Assembly (NCBI RefSeq): GCF_001544835.2 | Contig: NZ_FCNX02000002.1 | Location: forward strand, 248,001-312,000 | Direction: 5' to 3' | Length of the DNA stretch: 64,000 nucleotides | Source: Caballeronia fortuita | GTDB lineage: Bacteria; Pseudomonadota; Gammaproteobacteria; Burkholderiales; Burkholderiaceae | Part shown: piece by piece, positions 1-8,265 of the stretch | How positions within the stretch are numbered: position 1 is the first letter of the stretch | Layout of the letters: each line of letters opens with the position of its first letter | Position numbers and translations under genes: made by a program | The notes under the pieces: model-generated | Told to the model about the DNA's origin: nothing | The model's input: the letters and a program-made list of their open reading frames with translations, nothing else | Databases searched by the model: none

Positions 1-451
1 TCAGCACGATGCCTTGGCAACCCGCCCGCGACGCTTCTCGCGCGAGGCGCACGGCACGTTCCAGCGGTCCGGCTGCGCGCAGTTGCAACCAGCAATCGGC
101 GCGCGTCGCGGTGATGTCGCCAAGCGGCGTCACCGCTTCCTCGGACACGACGACCGGCAAACCTAGCGACGCGCATACGCGAGCGATTGCCGTCACGCCC
201 TCCTCGCCGAACAGACGATCCGCCGCAAATGCGCCGACGCCGATCGGCGCGGCATAGTCGCAGCCGAACAGGCGGCACGTGACATCGACATGATCGTGGC
301 CCTGCAAGACGCGCGGCACCAGCCGGTAACGCGACCACGCGAGTTCATTGGGATCGGCGTCGTCGGGGCGCATGTCGTGCGGACGGCCGGCGAGATAGCC
401 GTATAACTCCGCGCCAAGTGCGGCGCGCGAGGCATCGCGGAAGTCTTTCAT
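1..451 (-). CDS. FMN-dependent alpha-hydroxy-acid oxidoreductase (partial, 3' end off the window)
   Basis: The first 150 residues are visible and the gene runs out of the left edge. They match the N-terminus of the lactate/glycolate oxidase (LldD-like) family: an early YLAGR segment, the RLVPRVLQG strand, the APIGVGAFAADRLF turn where FMN-enzyme barrels begin, and WLQLRAAG where the barrel usually reads WFQLY. Such enzymes oxidise 2-hydroxy acids to 2-oxo acids on FMN. The ATG overlaps the stop of the upstream transporter gene by 4 bases (ATGA), so the two are translationally coupled. The catalytic His/Arg region lies outside, so activity cannot be checked. Family call is firm; substrate is unknown. 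Confidence 0.8.
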   Translation of the reverse strand, partial: MKDFRDASRAALGAELYGYLAGRPHDMRPDDADPNELAWSRYRLVPRVLQGHDHVDVTCRLFGCDYAAPIGVGAFAADRLFGEEGVTAIARVCASLGLPVVVSEEAVTPLGDITATRADCWLQLRAAGPLERAVRLAREASRAGCQGIVL

Positions 452-1992
452 CGGGCGGCCTCGAGCATGGCAGGCTTTAAAAGCGGCGCATCGCCGTCGT
501 CTTCCGGATGACGCAGGAACGCCGCGAATTCCGGTGTTTTCGGCGCACGCAGGATATCCGGGGTGCCCTGTTCGATGATCCGTCCATCGTGCAGGAAGAC
601 GATGCGATCCGCGACGCTCGCCGCGAAATCGATATCGTGCGTCGACAACAACATGGTGATGCCGGTGCGCGCGAGCCGCCGGATAGTTTCATCGACTTCG
701 CCGACGAGTTCGGGATCGAGGGCGGACGTGGGTTCATCGAAGAGAATGACGCGCGGATCGCTCGCCAGCGCCCGTGCGATGCCCACGCGCTGCTGCTGTC
801 CGCCCGACAGTTCGTGCGGCATGTGATCGGCGAAGTCCTTGAGGCCCACTTTCAACAACGCAATGCGCGCGCGGCGCGCAGCCTCTACGCGCGGCACATG
901 CTGCACGCGCACCGGAATGGATGCGGCGTTGTCGAGCGCGCTCAAATGATCGAACAACGCGAAGTTCTGAAAGACCATACCGATGCGCGCATCCGCACGC
1001 GCTTTCGCGAGACGGCGACGGGGCATCGGCGCGCCGCTCCCGGTCGATGTCAGCGAACGGCCTTCGATGCGAATGCTGCCCGAATCGAGCGGATTGAGGG
1101 CGAGGATGGTCTTGAGCAAGGTGCTCTTGCCCGATCCCGACTTGCCGAGCAGCGCCACGACTTCTCCCGGCGCAACCGACAGCGACACGTCCTTCAAAAC
1201 CTGCTTGCTGCCGTAACTTACGCGTACTTTGTCGATCTCGAGCTGCGGCACATGCGCATCGCTCGCCGATTCGACCGGTGCCATGCGTCCGACCGGACCA
1301 GGATCGTCGATACGAAGCTCCGGCTGCGCGCCGCGACGCGCGCGGCGGCCGGTGCCGACATTGCGCTCGCACCAGTTCTGAATGGCCGCGATCAGCGCCG
1401 ACAGCGCGATATACATCACGCCCGATGCGAGCAGCACCGGCAGGAACTCGAAGTTCTGCGACACGATGGTCTGGCTGCGCAAGGTCAGTTCGCTCACGCC
1501 GACGACCGAGGCGAGCGACGTCGATTTCAAAAGACCGACCGCTTCGTTTCCGAGCGCCGGAATGATCGCGCGCAAACCTTGCGGCACGACGACATGCCCG
1601 AGTTCCGTCAACGCGGAAAAGCCGAACGCCTGCGCCGCGATCCGCTGGTCGCGATTCACCGAGCGAATGCCGCCTCGAATGATTTCCGCGCAAAACGCCG
1701 TCTCATTGATGGTCAGCGCCAGCAGCGCGCTAACGAACGGCGCGAGCGTAATGCCCGCCTGCGGCAGCACGTTGAACAGCAGGATCAGTTGCAGCAGTTG
1801 CGGCGTACCGCGTATCACGTAGATATAGGCGCGCACCGGATAGCGCAGCCAGAGCCATCGCGAATCGGCGGCGAGCGCGAGCACGAAGCCGATCAGCAGG
1901 CCGCCCGCAAGCGCGCCGAACAAGAGGCCGAGCGCGGTGATGCAGCCTTGCAGCAGGTATGGGAAAGTCAGGTAATGCAGAAAGTTTTGCAT
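448..1992 (-). CDS. Amino-acid ABC transporter, fused permease and ATP-binding protein
   Basis: One chain carries a HisM/GlnP-type permease (about residues 1-215, several membrane segments, EAA-loop region near 119-147) followed by an ABC ATPase (about 250-490). The ATPase has Walker A GKSGSGKST near 283-291, signature LSGGQQQR near 395-402, Walker B VILFDEP near 415-421 and the switch His near 452. These are usually two proteins in polar amino-acid importers. The start is uncertain: a GTG at 2001 would add three residues, and neither start has a strong Shine-Dalgarno. It lies 76 bases downstream of its periplasmic binding protein and overlaps the FMN oxidoreductase gene. Likely substrate is an amino acid or similar small polar acid. 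Confidence 0.9.
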   Translation of the reverse strand: MQNFLHYLTFPYLLQGCITALGLLFGALAGGLLIGFVLALAADSRWLWLRYPVRAYIYVIRGTPQLLQLILLFNVLPQAGITLAPFVSALLALTINETAFCAEIIRGGIRSVNRDQRIAAQAFGFSALTELGHVVVPQGLRAIIPALGNEAVGLLKSTSLASVVGVSELTLRSQTIVSQNFEFLPVLLASGVMYIALSALIAAIQNWCERNVGTGRRARRGAQPELRIDDPGPVGRMAPVESASDAHVPQLEIDKVRVSYGSKQVLKDVSLSVAPGEVVALLGKSGSGKSTLLKTILALNPLDSGSIRIEGRSLTSTGSGAPMPRRRLAKARADARIGMVFQNFALFDHLSALDNAASIPVRVQHVPRVEAARRARIALLKVGLKDFADHMPHELSGGQQQRVGIARALASDPRVILFDEPTSALDPELVGEVDETIRRLARTGITMLLSTHDIDFAASVADRIVFLHDGRIIEQGTPDILRAPKTPEFAAFLRHPEDDGDAPLLKPAMLEAAR

Positions 1993-2068
1993 GTCGGGCA
2001 CGCTGGGCTACTTCGGATACTCAAACCGATGCGGATGCCTTCCAGATCGAAGGCATCCGCGACTTCGC

Positions 2069-2953
2069 TTACTCCGCGTCGGCAGCCGGACGCTGAGACG
2101 CCGCATCTTGTCCCCACTTGTCGAGAAGCGACTTTTCGATGCCCTTGTCCTGAATCACTTTCATGGAAGCGAGCACCGCGCCGCGCAGCGTCGTGTTCTC
2201 CTTGGCGATAGGGAAGCCGTTGAGAATCGGCAGATCGACGGTGAAGCCGCTCTCCAGACCCGGCACCGATGCCGCCAGCGCCTTTGCATCCGAGTGCGCC
2301 GTGAGATAGATGTCGGCGCGGCCGCTCATGACCGCCTGCACGCTCGCGTCGGTCGCCTGCAGAAGCAGCAGATTCACTTCCGGCTTGCTCGCCGCCTTGC
2401 ACTTTTCGGTGGCCTGGGGCACGAGCGTCACCGCTTCATACGTGCCTGCCGCCGCGGCGACTGTTGCGCCGCATAGCGTATCGAGCGAGGTCAGCTTCTT
2501 CGGATTTCCCTTCCTGATGACCGAGCCGTCGATCACCGCGAACGACGATACGAACGCCACCTGCTTGCGGCGAACATCGGTGACGTAGAGATTCGGGCCC
2601 ATGTCGAAGCGCTTGCCGGTGATGCCGGTCAGCAGCACGTTGAACGCGACGTTCTGAAACTCGTGCGTATAGCCGAGGCATGCGCCCATGTATGCGATCA
2701 GATCGGGATCGAGCCCTTCGATCTTCGACGGATCGTCTTTCGCGGGCGCTTCGAAACCGGCCGTGTACCCACCGAGGCCGATCTTGAGATGCTGCCCCAC
2801 GAGCGTCGGATACTGCTTGCGCAGCGCGACGCATTCGGCGCTCTTGCCGAACGCATCGTAGCTCGGCAAAGCGGCTGCGTGTGCGGAAGCCGAAGACAGC
2901 GCAAACAGTGCGGACGCCAGCGTGGCGACCGTCAGGAAGGCGGAACGAAACAT
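2069..2953 (-). CDS. Periplasmic amino-acid-type substrate-binding protein (SBP_bac_3)
   Basis: About 294 residues with a typical signal peptide ending near AHA (residue 26). The mature part has the transporter substrate-binding fold: a GLGGYTAGFEAP opening strand, EGLDPDLIAYMGACLGY, and later a GNPKKLTSLDTLCGATVAA lobe. The start is set by CTGGAG placed 6 bases before the ATG; an upstream in-frame start at 2998 would run into the preceding gene and spoil the signal peptide. It lies 2 bases from the hydrolase gene upstream and is followed by the fused permease/ATPase, so it is the receptor of that importer. The ligand cannot be told from sequence. Confidence 0.88.
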   Translation of the reverse strand: MFRSAFLTVATLASALFALSSASAHAAALPSYDAFGKSAECVALRKQYPTLVGQHLKIGLGGYTAGFEAPAKDDPSKIEGLDPDLIAYMGACLGYTHEFQNVAFNVLLTGITGKRFDMGPNLYVTDVRRKQVAFVSSFAVIDGSVIRKGNPKKLTSLDTLCGATVAAAAGTYEAVTLVPQATEKCKAASKPEVNLLLLQATDASVQAVMSGRADIYLTAHSDAKALAASVPGLESGFTVDLPILNGFPIAKENTTLRGAVLASMKVIQDKGIEKSLLDKWGQDAASQRPAADAE

Positions 2954-2955
2954 AG

Positions 2956-4065
2956 TTACTCCAGAGGGATTGAGTCGATGAGATGACGCGTCGGCCACAA
3001 CGTATCGCCGTGGACGATCGCCATGACGCGTGGCTTGAATGACGCCGCATTGAACGGGTCGCGCGCGGCATCAATGCCGGAAACGCTGCCTTCGCGCGGC
3101 GGATCGGTTGAAACGAGCGCGGCCGCCCAGTCGGTCGGGTCCTGACCGAACAGCATCGCCGGACGGCTGGATGCACGGCCGAGCACGGCGTGCGCGGGAA
3201 CATCGAGCGAATCGGCCAGCGTCAGCAGCGCAGGCAGGAAGTGATGTTGCGATTGCAGTCCCGGACCGGTGGTCGAGCCGCGCGCGACGTGATCGGTTGC
3301 AATCAGATCGATTTCGTTGAAGCGGGCGAGCAGTGCATCGCGTGTGGTGTCATCGGACAAGGGCGGACGCACGATCAGCGATGCGCGCCGCGATGCCTCC
3401 ACCGGCAGCAGATACTGCGGCGAACTCGCGACCCAGCGCGACACGTCGAGCGCGGGACCGGCGTGCATCGCATCGACATCGGCGGCGCTGGCCGCGTGGC
3501 GAAACACGACCGCGCACTGGCGCTGGGCCGCCTGCGCCAGCACCGCGCGCGGATCGGCGGTGAAGACGACCGGCAACCAGTCCGCATCCCACACGGCATC
3601 GAGATTGCGCTGGAAATGCGGCTCGCGTCCGTACAGCTTGCAGGCGCGCACCAGCGTGCCGTCCTCCGTCGGCGCATGTGGCGCGAATTCCGCGAACCAG
3701 GCCGCAAAGCCGGAAGTATCGTGATCCGGCATGACGGAGAGAAGCAGGCGGACACGCGGCATGACGCTGTCTCTTGCCATGCGCAGCAACGCAGCCGCAT
3801 CTTCGCGATCGGCCATGCGCTGCCAGCCGATGCTCGCATTGAGCCGCGCCACGCCGCCCGCCAGCGCGATCTCACGATCGTTCTCGTCGAGACGGGCATC
3901 GCGCAGGGTGAGCAGCGTATCGGCGTCGTACAGGGCCGGATGCACCTGCCAGCGCGATGCATCCAGCGCCCGCACAGTCGCCGGCAGCGTGCGCGGCACG
4001 CGAAACACGCGCCGTGCGCCGAGAAGACCGGCGCTGTCGTACAGATTTTCGATTACGAGCTGCAT
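2956..4065 (-). CDS. Dihydroorotase-like amidohydrolase homologue, metal site incomplete
   Basis: A 369-residue protein whose C-terminal third resembles dihydroorotase/allantoinase: NEIDLIATDHVARGS (the ATDH signature carries the catalytic Asp of the superfamily), then LLTLADSLDVPAHAVLGRASSRPAMLFG. The N-terminal HxH motif that binds the metals in active family members is not visible, and the carboxylated-lysine region is not obvious. It may therefore be a divergent or catalytically altered hydrolase. It is cotranscribed with the importer genes (2 bases before the binding protein), so it probably acts on the imported compound or a derivative. Superfamily assignment is moderately sure; the reaction is unknown. 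Confidence 0.6.
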   Translation of the reverse strand: MQLVIENLYDSAGLLGARRVFRVPRTLPATVRALDASRWQVHPALYDADTLLTLRDARLDENDREIALAGGVARLNASIGWQRMADREDAAALLRMARDSVMPRVRLLLSVMPDHDTSGFAAWFAEFAPHAPTEDGTLVRACKLYGREPHFQRNLDAVWDADWLPVVFTADPRAVLAQAAQRQCAVVFRHAASAADVDAMHAGPALDVSRWVASSPQYLLPVEASRRASLIVRPPLSDDTTRDALLARFNEIDLIATDHVARGSTTGPGLQSQHHFLPALLTLADSLDVPAHAVLGRASSRPAMLFGQDPTDWAAALVSTDPPREGSVSGIDAARDPFNAASFKPRVMAIVHGDTLWPTRHLIDSIPLE

Positions 4066-4131
4066 GCTGTTTCTGAAGCCTTCAAAGTCCGATTAGACCA
4101 AGCCAAATTTCCGCTTACCCGTGATCAAAAA

Positions 4132-5277
4132 TCAGAACTTGTGGCGCATGCCGACTACGGCCAGCACCTGCTTGCTGTTCGACGACGCCGTGTTGTAGTC
4201 GCCCACGTTCGCCGTCGCGGCGACCACGGACGCGCCGTCGGCGGACAGCGTCGAGCCATTGGCCTTGGTATAGCCGGCGATGGCGTACAGATCGGTGCGC
4301 TTCGACAGGAAGTAATCCACACCCGCCGAAACCTGGTTGTAGTTAGCGGACTGCGCGCCGCTCGTCTTCGTGTAACCGTAGTTGACGGCAGCCATCAGCG
4401 CAGGCGTGAACTGATAAGCGACGTAACCGCTCACGACGTTGAACTTTTCGGTGTCGTTGAAGACGGCGCTCGGCGTGTAGGTCTTGTATTGCGAGTTCGA
4501 ATAGCGCGCGCCGACCGTGAACTTGTTGAACGCGTACGAGATGGCCGCGTGCGCCGTCTGGAACGAGCCGGGCGTGACGCCATAACCGGCGGTGACGAGG
4601 CTGCCGTTGTTGATGAAGCCGCCCGACGACGCATTCGCCAGCGTGTCGTTCTTCGTGTACAGGTAACCACCCGCGATATTCAGCCCGCCATTGCTCCATG
4701 CGAGCGCCGCGCCCATCGAATTGCCGCTGGAGATGCTGCCCGCGGTGCCGCCCAAGCCGTACATCGCTTCGAAGGTGAAGCCTGCGAGCGTCGGGCTCGT
4801 GTACTTGACCGAGTTGTTGACGCGGATGCTGTTGTCGTTGTTGTCGGCGTCGCCGGGCGTGGTGAAGAAAGCGCCGAACACGCCGTCTCCGGTGATGCCC
4901 TGCACGAGATCGACGGTCGGATCGTACTGACGGCCGAGCGTGACCGAACCGAAGCGCGCATCGGCCAGGCCGACATACGCCTTGCGGCCGAACATGCGCC
5001 CGCCCTGCCCGAGCTAGCCTGTCGAGAGATCGTAGCCATTCTCGAGATTGAACACCGCCTTCAGGCCGCTGCCGAGGTCTTCCACGCCGCGCAGGCCGAA
5101 GCGGCTGCCCGACATGGTGCCGCTCGCCGCCGCCCATTGCGCGCCGCCACCGACGTTGTTGCCATAGGTGATGCCTTCATCGGCGACGCCGTACAAGGTG
5201 ACTGCGCTCTGCGCGAACGTCTGCGACGACGCGGCGGCCAGCAGTGAAGCGAACAACGGCAGTGCGAGACGTTTCAT
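4132..5277 (-). pseudogene. Gram-negative porin interrupted by an in-frame amber codon
   Basis: The two halves are in the same frame: an 87-residue N-terminal part with a signal peptide (MKRLALPLFASLLAAASSQT...), then TAG at 5014-5016, then LGQGGRMFGRKAYVGL and the rest of an OmpC-like trimeric porin ending in the canonical aromatic residue (RHKF). Together they give about 381 residues, the normal length for Burkholderia general porins. The stop stands where STG meets LGQGG, a position easily read as a former CAG (Gln). No other frame damage is visible, so the lesion is recent, a sequencing error, or read through. The gene heads the leftward transport/hydrolase set; its promoter gap holds a long inverted repeat. 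Confidence 0.82.
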
Positions 5278-5384
5278 GTTTTCGTTTCCTTATGAATATG
5301 CTTTCGATGTGCATGTGGGCTTGAGTCGAAGCCATCATAGGAAGGCGAAAAAGCGGCAACAAACGAGATTTTCGCGAGGTTTCG

Positions 5385-5424
5385 ATGAGGTCAGGTCATG
5401 CATCGAGGCATGACCTGACCTCAT
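5385..5424. promoter_or_regulatory. Perfect 16-bp inverted repeat, probable operator
   Basis: Arms 5385-5400 (ATGAGGTCAGGTCATG) and 5409-5424 are perfect reverse complements around an 8-base loop. Each arm contains a tandem GGTCA. It lies in the 229-base gap between the divergent porin and D-2-hydroxyacid dehydrogenase genes, and no T tract follows, so an operator is more likely than a terminator. A sister site lies at 7301-7338. The binding protein is unknown; the LysR gene at 9224-10225 is one candidate. Confidence 0.6.
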
Positions 5425-5506
5425 GCGCGCCGGTTAATTTATTCGTTTGATCTGCGTATCGGCAGGTTCTATCGTGCGGGGTTTTCATCGACGAACGGAG
5501 CTTTCC

Positions 5507-6436
5507 ATGGACATTCTGATGGCGGTCGGCACGCCGCACGCGTCGCGCTGGATGCAGGCGGTGCAATGCGTTTTACCCGAAGCGCACGTGCGCGCGTGGA
5601 GGCAAGGCGATGACGAGCCCGCCGATTACGCACTCGTCTGGAAATGCGACGCCGCTGCGTTGAAGCCACGGGCCGGGTTGAAGGCGGTCTTCAATCTTGG
5701 CGCGGGCGTGGACGCGCTTCTTGCCATGCTGCCCGGCGTACTCGTGGAAGCGCCGATCTATCGCCTGGAAGATGCGGGCATGGCGCAACAAATGGCGGAT
5801 TACGCGCGTTATGGCGTGCTGCATCACATGCGGCGTTTCGAGGCATACCGGCAGCAGGCGGCGCGCGGGGAATGGAAGGCGCTGGATGCGATGCATCGGC
5901 GCGACATGCCGATCGGCGTAATGGGACTTGGAAGTCTGGGCGAGCATGTAGCGCGCACACTGGCAGCGGACGGATTCATCGTGCGGGGTTATAGCCGCTC
6001 GACGAAGACCATCGACGGTATCCAAACGTTTGGCTCGCCAGACGGACTCGACGCGTTTCTCGAGGGCCTGCACGTGCTCGTCAACCTGCTTCCCGCCACG
6101 GCCGATACGCACGGCCTCATCAACGCACGAACACTGGCGCGTCTCGCGGATAACGCCTGCGTCATCAATCTCGCACGGGGCATGCATGTGCACGAAGCCG
6201 ATCTGCTCGATGCCCTCGACAGCGGCAAGCTCGCCTTCGCCATGCTCGATGTCTTCACGCACGAACCGCTCGATGCAGCGCATCCGTTCTGGCGGCATCC
6301 GCGCGTGATGGTCACGCCGCATATTTCCGCCGTCACCCTGATCGACGATTCCGCGCGTCAGGTCGCCGACAAGATCGCCGCGATCGAAGCGGGACGCGCC
6401 GTAACCGGGCGTGTCGATCCGTCACGCGGTTACTGA
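5507..6436 (+). CDS. D-2-hydroxyacid dehydrogenase, glyoxylate/hydroxypyruvate reductase A type
   Basis: 309 residues. The NAD(P)-binding motif is GVMGLGSLGEHVARTL, followed by GYSRSTK, whose Arg/Ser suggests NADPH preference. The catalytic set is visible: Arg in NLARGMHVHEADLL, Glu in DVFTHEPLD and His in VTPHISAVT. The GhrA group reduces glyoxylate and hydroxypyruvate. The start is chosen at the ATG with CGGAG 6 bases upstream; an earlier in-frame start at 5447 lacks this. It is transcribed away from the porin with the operator-like repeat between them, and converges on the alpha/beta hydrolase. It pairs logically with the FMN alpha-hydroxy-acid enzyme in 2-oxo/2-hydroxy acid interconversion. 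Confidence 0.85.
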   Translation: MDILMAVGTPHASRWMQAVQCVLPEAHVRAWRQGDDEPADYALVWKCDAAALKPRAGLKAVFNLGAGVDALLAMLPGVLVEAPIYRLEDAGMAQQMADYARYGVLHHMRRFEAYRQQAARGEWKALDAMHRRDMPIGVMGLGSLGEHVARTLAADGFIVRGYSRSTKTIDGIQTFGSPDGLDAFLEGLHVLVNLLPATADTHGLINARTLARLADNACVINLARGMHVHEADLLDALDSGKLAFAMLDVFTHEPLDAAHPFWRHPRVMVTPHISAVTLIDDSARQVADKIAAIEAGRAVTGRVDPSRGY

Positions 6437-6453
6437 CGCGGTCACTGACGCGC

Positions 6454-7218
6454 TTACCGTTGCGCTGCAAGCCACTCGAAGACCCGTCCGTTGAAAGCCT
6501 GCGGAGCTTCGAAATAAGCCGAATGCCCGGCCGCTTCGATTTCCAGGTAGTCGGCGCGCGCCATCGATTGCTGTGCCGCCCTGATTTCCTGCGGCGGAAA
6601 CAGCACGTCTTCGTTGCCTGCCACGAACAGCACCGGAACGCCGCACGCATCGAGCGCGGCAAGCGATGTCATCGGCTGATCACCGCGCAGGGTGTGCACA
6701 TTGGTGTCGTTGAAGCTCGCGAGTGCTGTGTAGAGATAAGACAACGCAGGCTGCGATCGCGTGAATGTCGGACCGAGGACACGTTCGAGCTGCGAGAGAT
6801 GGGCGGTGCGCGCAGCAATCGATTGCATTCGCGCCGCGAGGTCATCAGGAAGCGTCAATCCGACAAGCGTATCCGCCAGCACGAGCGCGCGCACGCGGTC
6901 GGGCGAACGCGCAGTGAACGGCACGGCCGCGCCGCCGCCCATCGACTGGGCAATCAACGCGACGCGTGAAAGGTGCAGATGATCCAGCAGCGCTTCCAGA
7001 TCGTCGGCGAAGGCTGCGCGTCCGAGCCCTTCGGCGTCCGTCGAATTGCCGAAGCCGCGTGCATCGAACGTAATGATCCGCGCCTTGTCGCGCCACGCCA
7101 CGACCTGATGAAACCAGCTCGCATGATTGCCGCCCACGCCGTGCAGCAGCACGAGCGGCGTGCCTTCGCCATGCGTTTCGTAGTAGAGGCGGCTCGCGCC
7201 ATGATCGAGATATGGCAT
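6454..7218 (-). CDS. Alpha/beta-fold hydrolase
   Basis: 254 residues. The oxyanion region is LLHGVGGNHASW, the nucleophile elbow AQSMGGG (Ser in a relaxed GxSxG), the acid probably in FVAGNEDVLFP, and the catalytic His in AAGHSAYFEAPQ. The length fits small hydrolases such as 3-oxoadipate enol-lactonase or C-C/amide hydrolases. The start is the ATG preceded by AAGGA at good spacing; a start at 7278 would add an unlikely extension. It faces the D-2-hydroxyacid dehydrogenase (18-base gap between stops) and is divergent from the aspartate-dehydrogenase-like gene, with the second inverted repeat between. Substrate unknown. Confidence 0.82.
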   Translation of the reverse strand: MPYLDHGASRLYYETHGEGTPLVLLHGVGGNHASWFHQVVAWRDKARIITFDARGFGNSTDAEGLGRAAFADDLEALLDHLHLSRVALIAQSMGGGAAVPFTARSPDRVRALVLADTLVGLTLPDDLAARMQSIAARTAHLSQLERVLGPTFTRSQPALSYLYTALASFNDTNVHTLRGDQPMTSLAALDACGVPVLFVAGNEDVLFPPQEIRAAQQSMARADYLEIEAAGHSAYFEAPQAFNGRVFEWLAAQR

Positions 7219-7300
7219 CGACTGATCCTTCGGCAGCAGTAAAAACTCATTATCGCGAGCCAAAAACGCGCCGGGCAAACGACTTTTGTGATGCGTGTCG

Positions 7301-7338
7301 ATGAGATCAGTTCATGGCGACGCATGACGACACCTCAT
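7301..7338. promoter_or_regulatory. Second copy of the long inverted-repeat operator
   Basis: Arms 7301-7316 and 7323-7338 flank a 6-base loop. By hand alignment the left arm matches the 5385 site at 14 of 16 positions and the right arm at 13 of 16. The outer parts (ATGAG and TCATG) are conserved while the arm centres have drifted. It lies in the divergent gap between the alpha/beta hydrolase and the aspartate-dehydrogenase-like gene, the same setting as the first copy. This supports one regulator controlling four transcription units. Confidence 0.55.
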
Positions 7339-7415
7339 CCGTCCGCGCAGAAAATCTCGTTTGTTTCCGCGTTTTGGCGCCCCTAAGATGCGTTCATCCC
7401 TTGGAGAGAAACAGC

Positions 7416-8240
7416 ATGAATCAAAAGCACGACAAGCACGCGCTGCGTGTCGGTATCGCCGGTCTGGGCACGGTGGGAAAGACCGTTGCGAAAGCGATCG
7501 ATGCGGGCATCGACGGCCTCGAACTCGCCGCCGTCAGCGTGCGCGATGCGTCGGCCGCCGCCGCCTGGCTCGCGGACTTGAACTGCACGCCGCGCATCGT
7601 CTCGTTCGACGAGATGCCGCTCTACGCCGATGTCGTCATCGAATGCGCGCCTTCGCAGTTGTTGCCGAAGATCGCCGAACCCATGCTGCGCGCGGGCAAG
7701 ACGGTCGTGCCGTTGAGCGTCGGCGCACTGCTCGATCATATGGACCTGGTCGAGATCGCGCGTGAACATGGCGGCCAGATCAGCGTGCCGACCGGCGCGC
7801 TGCTCGGCCTCGATGCCGTGACCGCCGCCGCCAAAGGCACGATTCGCTCGGCGCGCATGGTCACCCGCAAACCGGTGACGGGCCTGCTCGGCGCGCCGTT
7901 CCTCGAAGAAAACAACATTCGCATCGACGATATCAAAACACCGATGCGCATCTTCGCCGGCACGCCGCGCGATGCGGCCAAGGGCTTTCCAGCGAACCTG
8001 AACGTGTCCGTGGCGCTGTCGCTCGCGGGCATCGGCCCGGACGACACCGAACTCGAAATCTGGGCCGATCCGGCGTTGACGCGCAACACGCACACGATCG
8101 AAATCGACTCGGACTCGGCGCGCTTCACGATGACGATCGAAAACATCCCGAGCGCAAATCCGAAGACGGGACTCATTACCGCATTGAGCGTCGTCGCGCT
8201 GCTGGAAAAAATGCGCGCGCCGCTGCGCGTGGGCACCTGA
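7416..8240 (+). CDS. Aspartate-dehydrogenase-like NAD(P)-dependent oxidoreductase
   Basis: 274 residues, with Rossmann motif GIAGLGTVGKTVAKAI near the N-terminus, the SVGALLDH and GGQISVPTGALLGLDA segments of the NadX/aspartate dehydrogenase family, and the C-terminal NLNVSVALSLAGIGPDDTELEIWADP block with a following NTHTIEID that supplies the family His. Known members convert L-aspartate to iminoaspartate/oxaloacetate, or act on related amino acids. The start is fixed by TTGGAGAG upstream. It is followed 25 bases later by the VOC protein gene, so the two are an operon. No quinolinate-synthase gene is nearby, so a catabolic role is more likely than NAD synthesis. Confidence 0.82.
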   Translation: MNQKHDKHALRVGIAGLGTVGKTVAKAIDAGIDGLELAAVSVRDASAAAAWLADLNCTPRIVSFDEMPLYADVVIECAPSQLLPKIAEPMLRAGKTVVPLSVGALLDHMDLVEIAREHGGQISVPTGALLGLDAVTAAAKGTIRSARMVTRKPVTGLLGAPFLEENNIRIDDIKTPMRIFAGTPRDAAKGFPANLNVSVALSLAGIGPDDTELEIWADPALTRNTHTIEIDSDSARFTMTIENIPSANPKTGLITALSVVALLEKMRAPLRVGT

Positions 8241-8265
8241 TGCACGCAATCCAAAGGACATAGCC

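Noticed and set aside
3190-5247. Open frame of 685 codons on the plus strand
   Set aside because: Antisense to the dihydroorotase-like gene and the porin; composition is that of a reverse-complement shadow and no domain is seen.
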